Shown: positions 1 through 8,320, counted from the first letter of the stretch. The stretch: DNA of 51,828 nt from Prauserella endophytica (GCF_005146945.1 NZ_SWMS01000035.1:1-51828), one strand, 5' to 3'. Translations and numbers: made by a program. The notes: generated by a model from the letters alone, not told the origin.

Positions 1-64
1 CCCAACACCGGATGAAACAGCCGACCGCAGCCTGACTTTGATCTTGAGGTTGACACAAGGGGTG

Positions 65-1753
65 TCATGAGATCACCTCGGTCAGCCTGAACTTCTGGAC
101 CTTCCCGGTCGCCGTCTTCGGGAGCGCCTCGGCGTCGATGATCACGACCTCCTTGGGCACCTTGAATCGTGCGAGTGACGCTTTGCAGGCCGCGATGATG
201 TCCTCGGCGTTCAGCGTGTGCCCTGGTGAGGGAACGACGTAGGCCCAACCCACCTCGCCCCACCGGTCGTCGGGCACCCCCACGACGTAGCACTGCGCGA
301 CGCCTTCGATCCGTCCGATGAACGTCTCTACCTCGACCGGCAGCACGAGCTCACCGCCGCTCTTGTAGACGTCCTTGCTGCGGCCGGTGAGCCGGAAGTA
401 GCCCCGCTCGTCGACGTAGCCCAGGTCTCCGGATCGGAGCCAGCCGTCCTCGGAGACCGGTATCACGGCTGTGCCGTCCCAGAACCCCATGGTCACCACC
501 GGACCACGCCAGGTGAGCTCGCCCGACTGGCCGGGTCCCAGCTCTTCGCCGGATTCCTGGTCGACCACCCGGAACTCGCACACGCCCCCTGACGCGCTGC
601 CGAGCCCCGCGGGGCCCCCGAACTTCATCCGGCCGACCACCTCGGTCAGCTGCCCAATGGGGTCCTCGGGCAGCGTCACGACGATGGCTCCGCACAGCTC
701 GGTCATGCCATACCCGGTGACCATCTCGCTCAGCCCGAGCCGCTCCGCCGCAGCCGTCCAGACCCATTCCGGGGATGGCGCCGCGGCGGAGAACATCGCT
801 CGCAGCGAGTCGAGGTCGTAGGTCGCGATGTCGGGTTCTTCGAGGATCGCGATCGTCATCGTCGGCACGCAGAGGATGTCGTTCGCGCGGTGACGCTCCA
901 CGCCCCGCAGGTAGTCGGTCGCCGAGAAGCGGAGGCGCGGCATGACGGCCCCGCCGACCCATGTCGTGGCGAGCAGACCTTCGGCGTAGCCGAACACGTG
1001 GTAGAGCGGAAGCGAGAACAGGACGCGCCACCCATCGTCGAACCCGCGCGAGAGTGCCGATGCGAAGGAGTTCCGGAGGAGGCTGTCATGGCTGAGGACA
1101 ACCGCCTTCGGGACTCCAGTGGTGCCCGAGGTGTAGAGGATGTCCGAGGGCCCAAAGGGGTCGACGGCGACCGACTCGTCCATCGGGTCGCTCGCGGCGA
1201 CCTCGTCGAACAGCCGCGACCCCTCCACGTGGTCGTCTTCGCACGGCAGCACGACCACCTCTCGCAACGACGTGAGCTTGTTCCGCGCTCCCGTTCGCCA
1301 GCCGGGTTCGATGGCCTCGAGCGTCTGGAGGTAGTCGATGCCGTCGTGGCTGGACATGGTGATCAGCACAGAGCAGCCAGAGTGTCCGAGTACGTAGGCG
1401 AGCTCGTCGGAGCGGAGCTGGAAGTTGAATCCAACCGCCACGGCGCCCAGCCGCGAGAGCGCGTACTTGAGCGCCGGAAGTTCCGGGTAGTTCGCCAGGA
1501 GGATGCCGACACGGTCGCCAGGCCGGACCCCCAGACGCCGCAACCCCTCCGCGTAACGGCGCGAGAGTTCCGCGACGTCCGCATAGGTGAGCTCGAGCTC
1601 GTCGGTGACGATGTACGGGCGCTCGCCGTAGTCGGGCAGCAGTGCGTCGAGGTGCTCGTGCAGTGCTCGGGGCTGCCAGTGCGGGTACCGCGACTCGATT
1701 GCCGCCCGGCGGGCCGTGAGCCCGGGGTGGGAGCCGGGCAGTGCCTGCGTCAT
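65..1753 (-). CDS. AMP-forming acyl-CoA synthetase (ANL superfamily)
   Basis: A 562-residue enzyme expected to activate a carboxylic acid to its acyl-adenylate and then to the CoA thioester in the cytoplasm. The adenylation P-loop TSGTTGVPKA lies near residues 207-216, the A5-type motif GYGMTEL near 345, the hinge segment SGDLGYVDERGYFRLTGR near 440-460, and the catalytic-lysine tail LPKTATGK about 15 residues from the end. The length is normal for a full two-domain family member. The substrate cannot be read from sequence. The start follows an A-rich stretch (AAAAAG) rather than a strong Shine-Dalgarno. A TAATCTA half-site lies just upstream and recurs before the TetR and monooxygenase genes, so co-regulation with them is inferred. 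A Baeyer-Villiger product, once hydrolysed to an acid, would be a plausible substrate. Confidence 0.9.
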   Translation of the reverse strand: MTQALPGSHPGLTARRAAIESRYPHWQPRALHEHLDALLPDYGERPYIVTDELELTYADVAELSRRYAEGLRRLGVRPGDRVGILLANYPELPALKYALSRLGAVAVGFNFQLRSDELAYVLGHSGCSVLITMSSHDGIDYLQTLEAIEPGWRTGARNKLTSLREVVVLPCEDDHVEGSRLFDEVAASDPMDESVAVDPFGPSDILYTSGTTGVPKAVVLSHDSLLRNSFASALSRGFDDGWRVLFSLPLYHVFGYAEGLLATTWVGGAVMPRLRFSATDYLRGVERHRANDILCVPTMTIAILEEPDIATYDLDSLRAMFSAAAPSPEWVWTAAAERLGLSEMVTGYGMTELCGAIVVTLPEDPIGQLTEVVGRMKFGGPAGLGSASGGVCEFRVVDQESGEELGPGQSGELTWRGPVVTMGFWDGTAVIPVSEDGWLRSGDLGYVDERGYFRLTGRSKDVYKSGGELVLPVEVETFIGRIEGVAQCYVVGVPDDRWGEVGWAYVVPSPGHTLNAEDIIAACKASLARFKVPKEVVIIDAEALPKTATGKVQKFRLTEVIS

Positions 1754-1758
1754 CTTTT

Positions 1759-1775
1759 TAATCTATCATAAAATA
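1759..1775. promoter_or_regulatory. Candidate TetR operator upstream of acyl-CoA synthetase
   Basis: AT-rich stretch TAATCTATCATAAAATA directly before the synthetase start. The left half TAATCTA is identical to the half-site of the perfect inverted repeat at 5220-5236; the right half (TAAAATA) is degenerate. It probably overlaps the promoter. Confidence 0.4.
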
Positions 1776-1783
1776 AGCCGGTA

Positions 1784-2086
1784 TCAAGACGCTCGTCCAT
1801 CGAAGAGTTCCCGGAGCCTCCCCGCCGGCAGCTGCAGAAACAAGGCCGGGCACTCGCCGGTGGCACCTCGCGATCGGCGATTTTCGCGAGCCCCCTCGTG
1901 TCCGGCGACCTCCATGGTCAGAGCGACACCAGCTGCGCCCGCAAGCCGGTTGGCGCGGGTCATCCGCTGATCCAGCACGAGTGCCGGGAAGCCGCCGTGC
2001 GCGTGACCGGGGTTCCCTTCGAATCTTGCCGAACCCGAGCCATCCGAGTTCCTCGTCTCACGGGCGCCGTTGCGAAGATGGGCCAT
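1784..2086 (-). pseudogene. PaaI-type hotdog thioesterase remnant with internal deletion
   Basis: The 100-codon minus-strand frame contains a recognisable hotdog-thioesterase core, PGHAHGGFPALVLDQRMTR, with the HGG loop and following helix of the PaaI/YbgC-like families. It then jumps to a family-like C-terminal end, ALFLQLPAGRLRELF. The middle strands that normally separate these parts (roughly 50 residues) are absent, so an internal deletion is inferred. The family is usually 140-200 residues long. It lies behind the acyl-CoA synthetase promoter, consistent with a former acyl-CoA catabolic gene. It could still be translated but is unlikely to be active. Confidence 0.55.
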
Positions 2087-2087
2087 C

Positions 2088-2121
2088 GAGCCCCGAGCCC
2101 CGAGCCCCGAGCCCCGAGCCC
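2088..2121. repeat. Heptanucleotide tandem repeat (GAGCCCC)n
   Basis: Nearly five uninterrupted copies of GAGCCCC sit directly upstream of the candidate operator and the SDR fragment. Such a tract can change length by replication slippage. Confidence 0.9.
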
Positions 2122-2126
2122 AAAAC

Positions 2127-2143
2127 TAGATTAAATTAGACTA
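2127..2143. promoter_or_regulatory. Candidate TetR operator (TAGATTA-AAT-TAGACTA)
   Basis: Two copies of a TAGAYTA half-site separated by AAT, matching the half-site of the perfect repeat at 5220-5236 but arranged more as a direct repeat. It lies upstream of the SDR fragment and the TetR gene, where an autoregulatory operator would be expected. Confidence 0.4.
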
Positions 2144-2154
2144 CTCTGTGAGCC

Positions 2155-2520
2155 ATGAATGCAGCGGTCATCGGCCAGCTGGCGAACAACTCGCGGAGCG
2201 TGCGAACCGTCATCACCGGCCTGCGCGACCATGGGCTTGGCAACGTGCTTGCCGAGCCCGCGGGCGCGTCCGCGGCCACGGACCGGTACGCGAAGAAGGA
2301 CATGCTGTCGGTCGCGCCCAAGGCAGCCGTCGAGGCCATCACGCGCGGCATCGCCTCAGAGGAGGGCCGGTTCGGCGTGGGGGTGGTCGACAGTGGACTG
2401 TGGCACCAGCGCTTGGGGACCGCCGAGGACATCCCCCACGCCACACGGTTCTCCCCCTCCCCGCGAGCGGATTGGATCAGCGGCCAGCTGATCAATGTCG
2501 ACGGCGGGTACGCCCTGTGA
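2155..2520 (+). pseudogene. Short-chain dehydrogenase C-terminal fragment
   Basis: A 121-codon frame whose second half reads like the end of an SDR: PKAAVEAITRGIASEEGRFG (helix after the active-site lysine), then AEDIPHATRFSPSPRADWISG and the typical terminal INVDGGYAL. The N-terminal Rossmann TGxxxGIG segment and the active-site Ser/Tyr are missing; the family is normally about 250 residues. The YAKKDMLSVAPKAA segment suggests the YxxxK motif itself was damaged. It is the remnant of an oxidoreductase gene that once preceded the TetR gene. Confidence 0.7.
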
Positions 2521-2570
2521 CCCCACCGCGGGTGCGACCCGACCGGCGGACCACGTCCTATCCTCGGAGC

Positions 2571-3197
2571 GTGGCAGACTCCCCACGCAAACGCACCGAC
2601 ACCACCGACGGGTCCAAGGGCCAGCAGACACGCGAGCGGCTGCTGGAGGCAGCCGCAGCAATCCTCACGGAGAAGGGCTACTCCGGCACCCGGCTGGGGG
2701 ATATCGCCAAGCGCGCCGAGCTCCAGGCCCCGGCGATCTACTACTACTACGATTCGCGCGAGGCTCTCATCGAGGACGTCGTGCGGCGCGGACAGCAGTC
2801 CGCGCAGGCGCACGTGGAGAACGCACTGGCCCAACTGCCGGACGGCACGCCGTTCCTCGAGCGCATCCGGTGCGCCGTTGAGGAGCACCTTCGCGTGGTG
2901 CTGAACCTGTCTGACTTCACGACTGCGGCGATCCGCAACATGGGTCAGCTACCCGAGGCCATGCGCAAGCAGATCCGTTCCGATCACAAGAGCTACGGCG
3001 AGCTCTGGCAGAGACTCTTCGAGGAAGCGCAGTCCAACGGCGAGATCCGGGGCGATGTCGACGTCACCGCCGCCCGTCTGCTGATCATCGGGGCACTCAA
3101 CTGGTCTCCGGAGTGGTGGAGCACGCGCGTTGCCGATATCGACGATGTGGTGGCTGCGGCGATCGCCCTGACCGACGGACTGATCGCTCGACCCTAG
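2571..3197 (+). CDS. TetR/AcrR family transcriptional regulator
   Basis: A 208-residue one-component repressor. The N-terminal DNA-binding domain shows RERLLEAAAAILTEKGYSGTRL followed by the HTH DIAKRAELQAPAIYYYYDSREAL (about 42-65). The remainder is an all-helical ligand-binding domain ending in a TetR_C-like helix, WSPEWWSTRVADIDDVVAAAIALTDGLI. I chose the GTG at 2571 because the HTH begins shortly after it and upstream sequence in this frame is unrelated. It faces the Baeyer-Villiger monooxygenase convergently. A half-site shared by three promoters (1759, 2127, 5220) is its most likely operator. The ligand may be an acyl-CoA or ketone intermediate. Confidence 0.85.
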   Translation: MADSPRKRTDTTDGSKGQQTRERLLEAAAAILTEKGYSGTRLGDIAKRAELQAPAIYYYYDSREALIEDVVRRGQQSAQAHVENALAQLPDGTPFLERIRCAVEEHLRVVLNLSDFTTAAIRNMGQLPEAMRKQIRSDHKSYGELWQRLFEEAQSNGEIRGDVDVTAARLLIIGALNWSPEWWSTRVADIDDVVAAAIALTDGLIARP

Positions 3198-3289
3198 CTC
3201 CCGCATCGGCAGCCGGGTCGGTTCCTGATGCGCCCGCGGATGAAGGTAGCCGCAGGCGTCCTTCACCCGCAGGCGGGAATCGCGGTGAC

Positions 3290-5200
3290 TCAGGCGGTTC
3301 CGACAGAGGCGGTCTGAGTGAGGCGGTAGTCGTCCAGGTTGACCGAGCGCGTCATCTTCCAGTAGTCCATGACCCGCCACGGGGAGTTCGTGACGACGCG
3401 CCCACGGGAGTTGCGGTACCACGTGTTCAGCCCGTCGACATTCCAGATCATCTTCGCGTGGGCGGCGTCGACCTGGGCGTTGTAGGCGTCGCACACCTCC
3501 TGCTTCACCTCGATCCGCTCGAGCCCGAGCTGTGCCACGTGCCCGATCAGCTGTCCGAGGTAGTGCGCCTGGCACTCCGCGATCGTGATGTAGCTGCCCC
3601 CGTGCCCCAGGTTGGCGTTCGGGCCGTACATGACCAGCAGGTTCGGAAAGCTCGGCACCGTCATACCGAGGTAGGCCCTCGCATCCTCGTGAGCCCAGGC
3701 ATCGCGGAGTGAGCCCACGGGTCCCTCGACGTCGATCTCGACGAGAAAGTCCCGCGCCTTGAAGCCGGTCGCGAGGATCACGACGTCGACGGTGTGCTCA
3801 TCACCGTTCCGGTCCACCACTCCGCACTGGGTGAATCGTTCGACGCCAGAGGTCACGAGCTCCACGTCAGCGCGACGCAGGGTCCGGAACCAGCCGTTGT
3901 CGAGCAGCATCCGCTTGCCGAACGGCGGGTAGTCGGGCAGGGCCTTCTCGATCAGGTCGGGCCGCCCCTCGAGCTCACGTTGCAGGTAGTCGGTGAAGTA
4001 CCGGCGATGGCCGTCGTTGATCGCGTTGATGGAACGCCCCTGCCCGTCCCATTCGGGGTCGACCTGCAACGACTCGTGCACCCGGTCGTTGTGGATCCAC
4101 GCGAGCCGTGCTCGGAACCAGGGCTGATAGAAGGGCACCTCGCGCATCAGCCAGTGGATGCGATGATCCATGGCCCGGAAGTAGTCGGCGTTCGGTGCCA
4201 CCCACTGCTTCGAGCGCTGGAAGATCGTCAACGAGTGGACGTCCTCCACGATGGCCGGCACGATCTGCATGGCGCTGGCCCCGCTGCCGACGACGGCGAC
4301 ACGCTTGCCGGCGAGGTCGACTGACTCGGGCCAGCGGGCCGAGTGGAACACCTCGCCGCAGAACTCCTCGACACCTGGGAAGTCCGGCACCGACGGCACG
4401 TTGAGCTGACCGACCGCCGAGACGACGAGATCGAACTCTTCCTCACCTTCGACCCCGCCGGTCCGGAACCCCACCGTCCACGTACCGCGCTCCTGTGACC
4501 ACTTCAATCGTTGGACCTCATGCCCGAACCGGATGAGGTGTCGCAGGTCGAAGGCCGTCGCGAAGTCCTTCATGTACGTCAGCACCTCGTCGCGCTTACC
4601 GAAGTAGGTCGACCACTCGCGCTGAAAGAAGGAGAAGGAGTAGAGGTAGCTCGGGGTGTCGACGCCGCAGCCGGGATAGCGATTGTCGAACCAGCTGCCC
4701 CCGACCTCGGGATTGCGCTCGAAGACGACGCACTCGATCCCGCGGTCGCGGAGCTGGCGCGCCATGAGCATCCCGGAGACGCCGGCGCCGACGATGCCGA
4801 CGCGAACCTCACGCGAAGGCCCCTGCGCGTCGATCCGCGTGTGCACCTGGCCTGCGCCACCGAGTCCGGCCTGCTCGCCGATCATCTCGGCGAACTCCAC
4901 GGGCACCGGTTCACCCATGCATGCCTCGGTCATCGCGTGCAGCCGCTCGAGGTCAGGGCGGGCTATGGCCACCGCCGCTCCGTCAGCCCAGGCGCCGATA
5001 ACGTCGACGGCAGCCGAGCGGATTTCCCGCTGGACCTGCTCGGAGAAGCCGCCCGAGTCGAGGTCGTCCATGCCCGGACTGCGCCGTGGACGGTAGGGCT
5101 CGCGGAGCCACTTCTCGTCCCCGGTCAAGTGGTGCAGCACCATCAGCACCGTCGGCAGATTGGCCACAACCAGGGCATCTGCAAGGCGTTCACGGTCCAT
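3290..5200 (-). CDS. Flavin-containing Baeyer-Villiger monooxygenase (HAPMO-like)
   Basis: A 636-residue FAD/NADPH enzyme that would insert one oxygen atom next to a ketone to give an ester or lactone. The FAD Rossmann motif GIVGAGVSGMLMARQL is at about 134-150, the Baeyer-Villiger fingerprint FCGEVFHSARWP (FxGxxxHxxxWP) at about 280-291, and the NADPH Rossmann VVGSGASAMQI at about 303-313. An extra N-terminal domain of about 130 residues precedes the FAD motif, as in 4-hydroxyacetophenone monooxygenase-type enzymes, and the length fits that subgroup. The start has a strong GAGGAGGG Shine-Dalgarno. A perfect inverted repeat lies 20 bp upstream. With the TetR gene and acyl-CoA synthetase it forms a likely ketone or cyclic-ketone catabolic regulon; the exact substrate is unknown. 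Confidence 0.92.
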   Translation of the reverse strand: MDRERLADALVVANLPTVLMVLHHLTGDEKWLREPYRPRRSPGMDDLDSGGFSEQVQREIRSAAVDVIGAWADGAAVAIARPDLERLHAMTEACMGEPVPVEFAEMIGEQAGLGGAGQVHTRIDAQGPSREVRVGIVGAGVSGMLMARQLRDRGIECVVFERNPEVGGSWFDNRYPGCGVDTPSYLYSFSFFQREWSTYFGKRDEVLTYMKDFATAFDLRHLIRFGHEVQRLKWSQERGTWTVGFRTGGVEGEEEFDLVVSAVGQLNVPSVPDFPGVEEFCGEVFHSARWPESVDLAGKRVAVVGSGASAMQIVPAIVEDVHSLTIFQRSKQWVAPNADYFRAMDHRIHWLMREVPFYQPWFRARLAWIHNDRVHESLQVDPEWDGQGRSINAINDGHRRYFTDYLQRELEGRPDLIEKALPDYPPFGKRMLLDNGWFRTLRRADVELVTSGVERFTQCGVVDRNGDEHTVDVVILATGFKARDFLVEIDVEGPVGSLRDAWAHEDARAYLGMTVPSFPNLLVMYGPNANLGHGGSYITIAECQAHYLGQLIGHVAQLGLERIEVKQEVCDAYNAQVDAAHAKMIWNVDGLNTWYRNSRGRVVTNSPWRVMDYWKMTRSVNLDDYRLTQTASVGTA

Positions 5201-5219
5201 GACACCCTCCTCTCGCGCT

Positions 5220-5236
5220 TAATCTATATTAGATTA
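5220..5236. promoter_or_regulatory. Perfect inverted repeat operator TAATCTA-TAT-TAGATTA
   Basis: Seven-bp arms with a 3-bp spacer, lying 20 bp upstream of the monooxygenase start. This is the best-conserved member of the three-site set attributed to the TetR at 2571. Confidence 0.6.
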
Positions 5237-5309
5237 TACGCTGCGCAATGTGAGTGCACGCACACGGACTTACACAAGCTCGTCTGGCTGCTGACCGGCG
5301 TCGTCGCGG

Positions 5310-5585
5310 CGTGTGCTCGGTGTGGCGTTCGCCTTGGTCGAGTCCCGGGCAGCCGTTCCGATCATCAATCCGGGGTTGCTGGTCGGGCCCGCATCGGCCG
5401 GAACGAACATCGCGACCGTTGTCATCAGCATCGGCATCGCCGCCGTCACCTTGGTCCCGCAGTCCGCGCAAGCCGCCCCAGGCTGGCTACGGGTTGGGCT
5501 GCACCCCCGCGCTGCTGGTGGTCCCGACCGCAGCGCTGATGGTGGTCGCCACACCACTCACAACGCGACTCCCGCGCCGCCTCCA
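5310..5585 (+). pseudogene. MFS (DHA2-type) transporter remnant
   Basis: One frame reads LGVAFALVESRAAVPIINP then GTNIATVVISIGIAAVTLVPQ. A different frame continues GYGLGCTPALLVVPTAAL then MVVATPLTTRLPRR. Together they match the consecutive loop, membrane helix, helix and cytoplasmic-arginine pattern of DHA2-family drug-efflux permeases around helices 8-10. A frameshift or small deletion near 5465-5490 separates the pieces and the rest of the gene (12-14 helices) is absent. Neither a start nor a stop belonging to the gene is visible. Confidence 0.6.
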
Positions 5586-5605
5586 ACCGCAGCACGTTCC
5601 ATTTG

Positions 5606-5757
5606 GTGGAGCTGGGGGGAGCTGATTACAACCCGAAAGACAAGGTCACAGCCCTCGAAACCTTTCGGAAGAAACTCCCCCAGCTCGATACACCCGCCCC
5701 AGAACCCGCCCGACGGCAACCATCGAAGCGGGCACGCCAACTCACCGGCAACCAGGC
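5606..5757 (+). pseudogene. N-terminal fragment of element-associated HTH protein
   Basis: The frame VELGGADYNPKDKVTALETF then RKKLPQLDTPAPEP and KRARQLTGNQ corresponds position by position to the first 50 residues of the intact gene at 35236 ([43 protein letters not shown]). Both start at a GTG-GAG. The match stops abruptly at about 5757, where sequence related to a TetR gene begins on the other strand. It therefore marks an old mobile-element end. Confidence 0.7.
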
Positions 5758-5763
5758 CCAGGC

Positions 5764-5844
5764 GTCGACGAACCCCTTGCGTTCGAAGACCCGTGCCGCT
5801 GCATCGACGAGTTCCTGCACGCTGGTGGCGCGTTGCCGTGCCAT
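5764..5844 (-). pseudogene. Truncated TetR gene start, paralogous to 8483-9076
   Basis: The first 27 codons (MARQRATSVQELVDAAARVF, then ERKGFVDA) are almost identical in protein to the start of the intact TetR at 8483-9076 (MARQRATSVQQLVDAAARVF, ERKGFVEA). Homology ends before the HTH, at the junction with the HTH-protein fragment. This is a broken second copy or the remnant of a related regulator. Confidence 0.75.
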
Positions 5845-5880
5845 TCCGCCTCTCCTTCCGGCCGGGCTTTCCTCCGGAGT

Positions 5881-5929
5881 CGAATGGGACGGTCACCGAC
5901 TCACGCCGACTCGGTGACCGTCCCATTCG
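5881..5929. terminator. Perfect 19-bp-arm hairpin
   Basis: Arms CGAATGGGACGGTCACCGA (5881-5899) and its exact reverse complement (5911-5929) flank an 11-nt loop. It lies about 27 bp beyond the stop of the minus-strand propeller gene, so a strong transcription terminator for that gene is likely. There is no long T-tract, as is common in actinobacteria. Confidence 0.75.
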
Positions 5930-5955
5930 GGCCCGCCGGGGAAGACGCGACGCGG

Positions 5956-7070
5956 TCACCTGACGTGCGGCCGATAGGGCTTCTTCCCGCGCTCCCCGGC
6001 GTAGACGTCGTAGACGACGTACGACTTCGGATTGCCGAGGAAGAGGGTGTGGTTGGTGACCAGCACCCGGTCGTCGAGGAACGCGACACTCGCCGGGTCG
6101 TCCATGGGCACGTCGAGCAGGAAGTTCGCCAGGAGGTTCGGCGGGTTCCGCTTGAGCTCCTTGCCTTCCGGCGACACGACGACGACCGCCCTGGACAGTG
6201 CGAGCGCGGCGTAGATGTTGCCCGACTCCGCGATCGCGAAGCCGTCGATGCCGTCTCCGGGCTTGCTTTCCCAGAAGGTGTTCAGCTCGCCCGCACTACC
6301 GTCCGGCTCGATCTCCAGCGTGAGGAGGCGGCTGGTGTCCGGGCGCGGCGGGAAGCCGTGCAGCGGCCCGGTCAGCGACTGCGCGAACATGATCGTGTCC
6401 TCGTCGAGGAACTCGATGCCGTTGGGCCCGAAGACGCTTTCGATCCGCGGATCGCTGAACCACACCTCGGCCTCACCACCGCCCGGTGGCACTCGCCAGA
6501 TCAGCGCCTGCGCCACATCGGTGATGTACATGCTGCCGTCCTTGCCGAACGTCACGCCGTCGCCGATGGCGCACTGCGTGACGAGCACCAGGCCGGGAGC
6601 ATCCACACAGAGGCGCTTGACCTGGTGGAAGGTCGCGTACGTCCACTGTTCGCCCGTCTTCGGGTCCAGGGCGATCACTCGCCGCGGATACCGGTCCAGG
6701 GCGTAGATGATGCCGTCGCCGTCCTGGGTGCGCCCGACGATGCCGGCTCCACGGGTGGGGTCCTGCCCCTCGATGGGGTATTCCCTCAGCAGCTCGCCCT
6801 CACTGCTGTAGGCGAAGATCTTGGATGGCCCCTTCCGCGGCTCCAGAACCCACTGCTGGGTTCCGACGTAGACGGTCCGTCGTCGGCGACCGTGATGCCT
6901 TCGGGGTGCCCTGGCTGCGGTACTTCGGCGAAGACGTCGATGTCCAGCCATTCCCGCTCGGCCTCCGCGTGTGCCGCCGCGGACGCCCCTGTCATGGCGA
7001 GAGCCATGGCCGCCGCGACCGTCACCAGCCGCCGGACCCTCCCACCCTTGCGATGCGCATGCCACTTCAT
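5956..7070 (-). pseudogene. Secreted SMP-30/NHL-like beta-propeller, frameshifted
   Basis: Translation from 7070 gives a clear signal peptide: basic MKWHAHRKGGRVRR, hydrophobic LVTVAAAMALAMTGASAAA, cleavage after AHA, then a mature start running to PEGITVADDG. At about 6873-6880 the frame breaks. The next frame continues TVYVGTQQW and covers the rest of a propeller (IIYALDRYPRRVIALDPKTG; GVTFGKDGSMYITDV; FGPNGIEFLDEDTIMF; ending at 5956). One missing base explains the break exactly between ADDG and TVYVG. Uninterrupted, it would be an exported SMP-30/gluconolactonase-like hydrolase of about 370 residues. It lies upstream of a perfect terminator hairpin. Either a recent pseudogene or a sequencing error is possible. 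Confidence 0.75.
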
Positions 7071-7201
7071 TGTGCCGTGCGCCTTCCCGCCCCACTGGTC
7101 AAGTGATTGCCGGCCGTGCGGTCAGGTGCTGCCGGGTCGCCAGCCACGGTGTCCACACGGCACAGACATCGGCGCGGCAGTCGTCGGAGGCCCGCGGCCG
7201 G

Positions 7202-8320
7202 TCAGTCGACGAGCTCGGCCAGCTCCGAGCCGCTCAGGCCCCAGGCGAGGAGGGCGGCCCGGGTGCCGGATCCCGGTTCGGGCGCGGGGCCTGGCGCGTC
7301 GGGCACCGTCCGGCTGAATCGGGGTGCGGGAGCGGGCTGCACGTCACCCGCGACACGGAGAAAGGTGCCACGCGCGATGTTGTGCGGATGTTCCGGCGCC
7401 TCGCCGAGCCGGTAGACCGCCGTCGCGCAGGCGTCCGCCGGCTCGAGGATCGCCGCCCACTCGTCCCGGCTTCGACGCCGGAAGACGCCGGCGAAACGTT
7501 GGGTGAGTTCGGGCCAGCGCGCTCGGTCCCATTGGGGGAAGTCGACGGGGTCGAGACCGAGCAACCGCAGCAACTCCGCGTAGAAGCGGGGCTCCGCAGC
7601 ACCCACAGCCACATGACCACCGTCCGATGTGGTGTAGACGTTGTAGAAGTGCGCACCGCTGTCGAAGAAGTTGGTACCAGGCTCGTCGCCAGCCATTCCT
7701 GCGTTCCGCAGGGCGTGGAACACCGTGGTGAGCAAGGCCGTTCCGTCCACCATCGCAGCGTCCACGACCTGACCGCGGCCCGAATGGCGCGCCTCCAGGA
7801 CAGCGCACACCACACCGAAGGCGAGCAACATACCGCCACCACCGAAGTCACCGAGCAGACTCAGCGGGAACAGCGGCTTCTCACCCTTGCGCGCGATCGA
7901 GCCCAAGGCTCCCGCCACGGATATGTAGTTGATGTCGTGCCCGGGCCGGTCGGCAAGCGGGCCCGTCTGGCCGTACCCGGTCGCTCTGCCGTAGACGAGC
8001 CGCGGATTCCGTTGCAGCAAGGTGTCCGGTCCGAGCCCGTGCCGTTCCAGCACGCCCGGCCGGAAGCCCTCGATCAGGGCGTCGGCCGATTCGACCAGTC
8101 GGCACACGAGCGCACGGCCGCGCTCGGTGCCGAGGTCGCACTCGACGGAAGGGCGCCCGCGATGCAAGTGGTTCCACGACCCCGCGCCCAGGCTGTCACC
8201 GTCGCGCCGTTCCAGCCGGACAACCTGCGCACCCAGGTCCGCCAGCAACATGCCGGCAAACGGAGTCGGCCCCATGGCAGCCAGTTCGACGACCCGGACT
8301 CCGGTCAGCGGTCCCGGCAT
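7202..8320 (-). CDS. CaiB/BaiF family III CoA-transferase, alpha-methylacyl-CoA racemase-like
   Basis: A 372-residue cytosolic enzyme of the formyl-CoA transferase fold. It starts PGPLTGVRVVELAAMGPTPF, with the family's VVELAxxGPxPFAGMLLADLGAxVVRLER N-terminal strand-helix unit. GHDINYISVAGAL carries the Asp expected in methylacyl-CoA racemases, and GDFGGGGMLLAFG, VVDAAMVDG and GAHFYNVYTTSDG are family-specific. These favour epimerisation of 2-methylacyl-CoA (needed before beta-oxidation of branched or isoprenoid side chains) over CoA transfer. The ATG at 8320 follows GGGGGTG at a suitable distance; an upstream TTG at 8335 is less likely. It points away from the TetR-controlled genes but is on the same strand as the TetR gene. 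Confidence 0.85.
   Translation of the reverse strand: MPGPLTGVRVVELAAMGPTPFAGMLLADLGAQVVRLERRDGDSLGAGSWNHLHRGRPSVECDLGTERGRALVCRLVESADALIEGFRPGVLERHGLGPDTLLQRNPRLVYGRATGYGQTGPLADRPGHDINYISVAGALGSIARKGEKPLFPLSLLGDFGGGGMLLAFGVVCAVLEARHSGRGQVVDAAMVDGTALLTTVFHALRNAGMAGDEPGTNFFDSGAHFYNVYTTSDGGHVAVGAAEPRFYAELLRLLGLDPVDFPQWDRARWPELTQRFAGVFRRRSRDEWAAILEPADACATAVYRLGEAPEHPHNIARGTFLRVAGDVQPAPAPRFSRTVPDAPGPAPEPGSGTRAALLAWGLSGSELAELVD

Noticed and set aside
890-1771. 293-codon plus-strand frame antisense to the acyl-CoA synthetase
   Set aside because: Arg/Val-rich shadow frame without motif or ribosome-binding site; the opposite strand has a complete ANL enzyme.
2088-2121. CRISPR array
   Set aside because: Seven-bp tandem repeats without spacers; no cas genes in the window.
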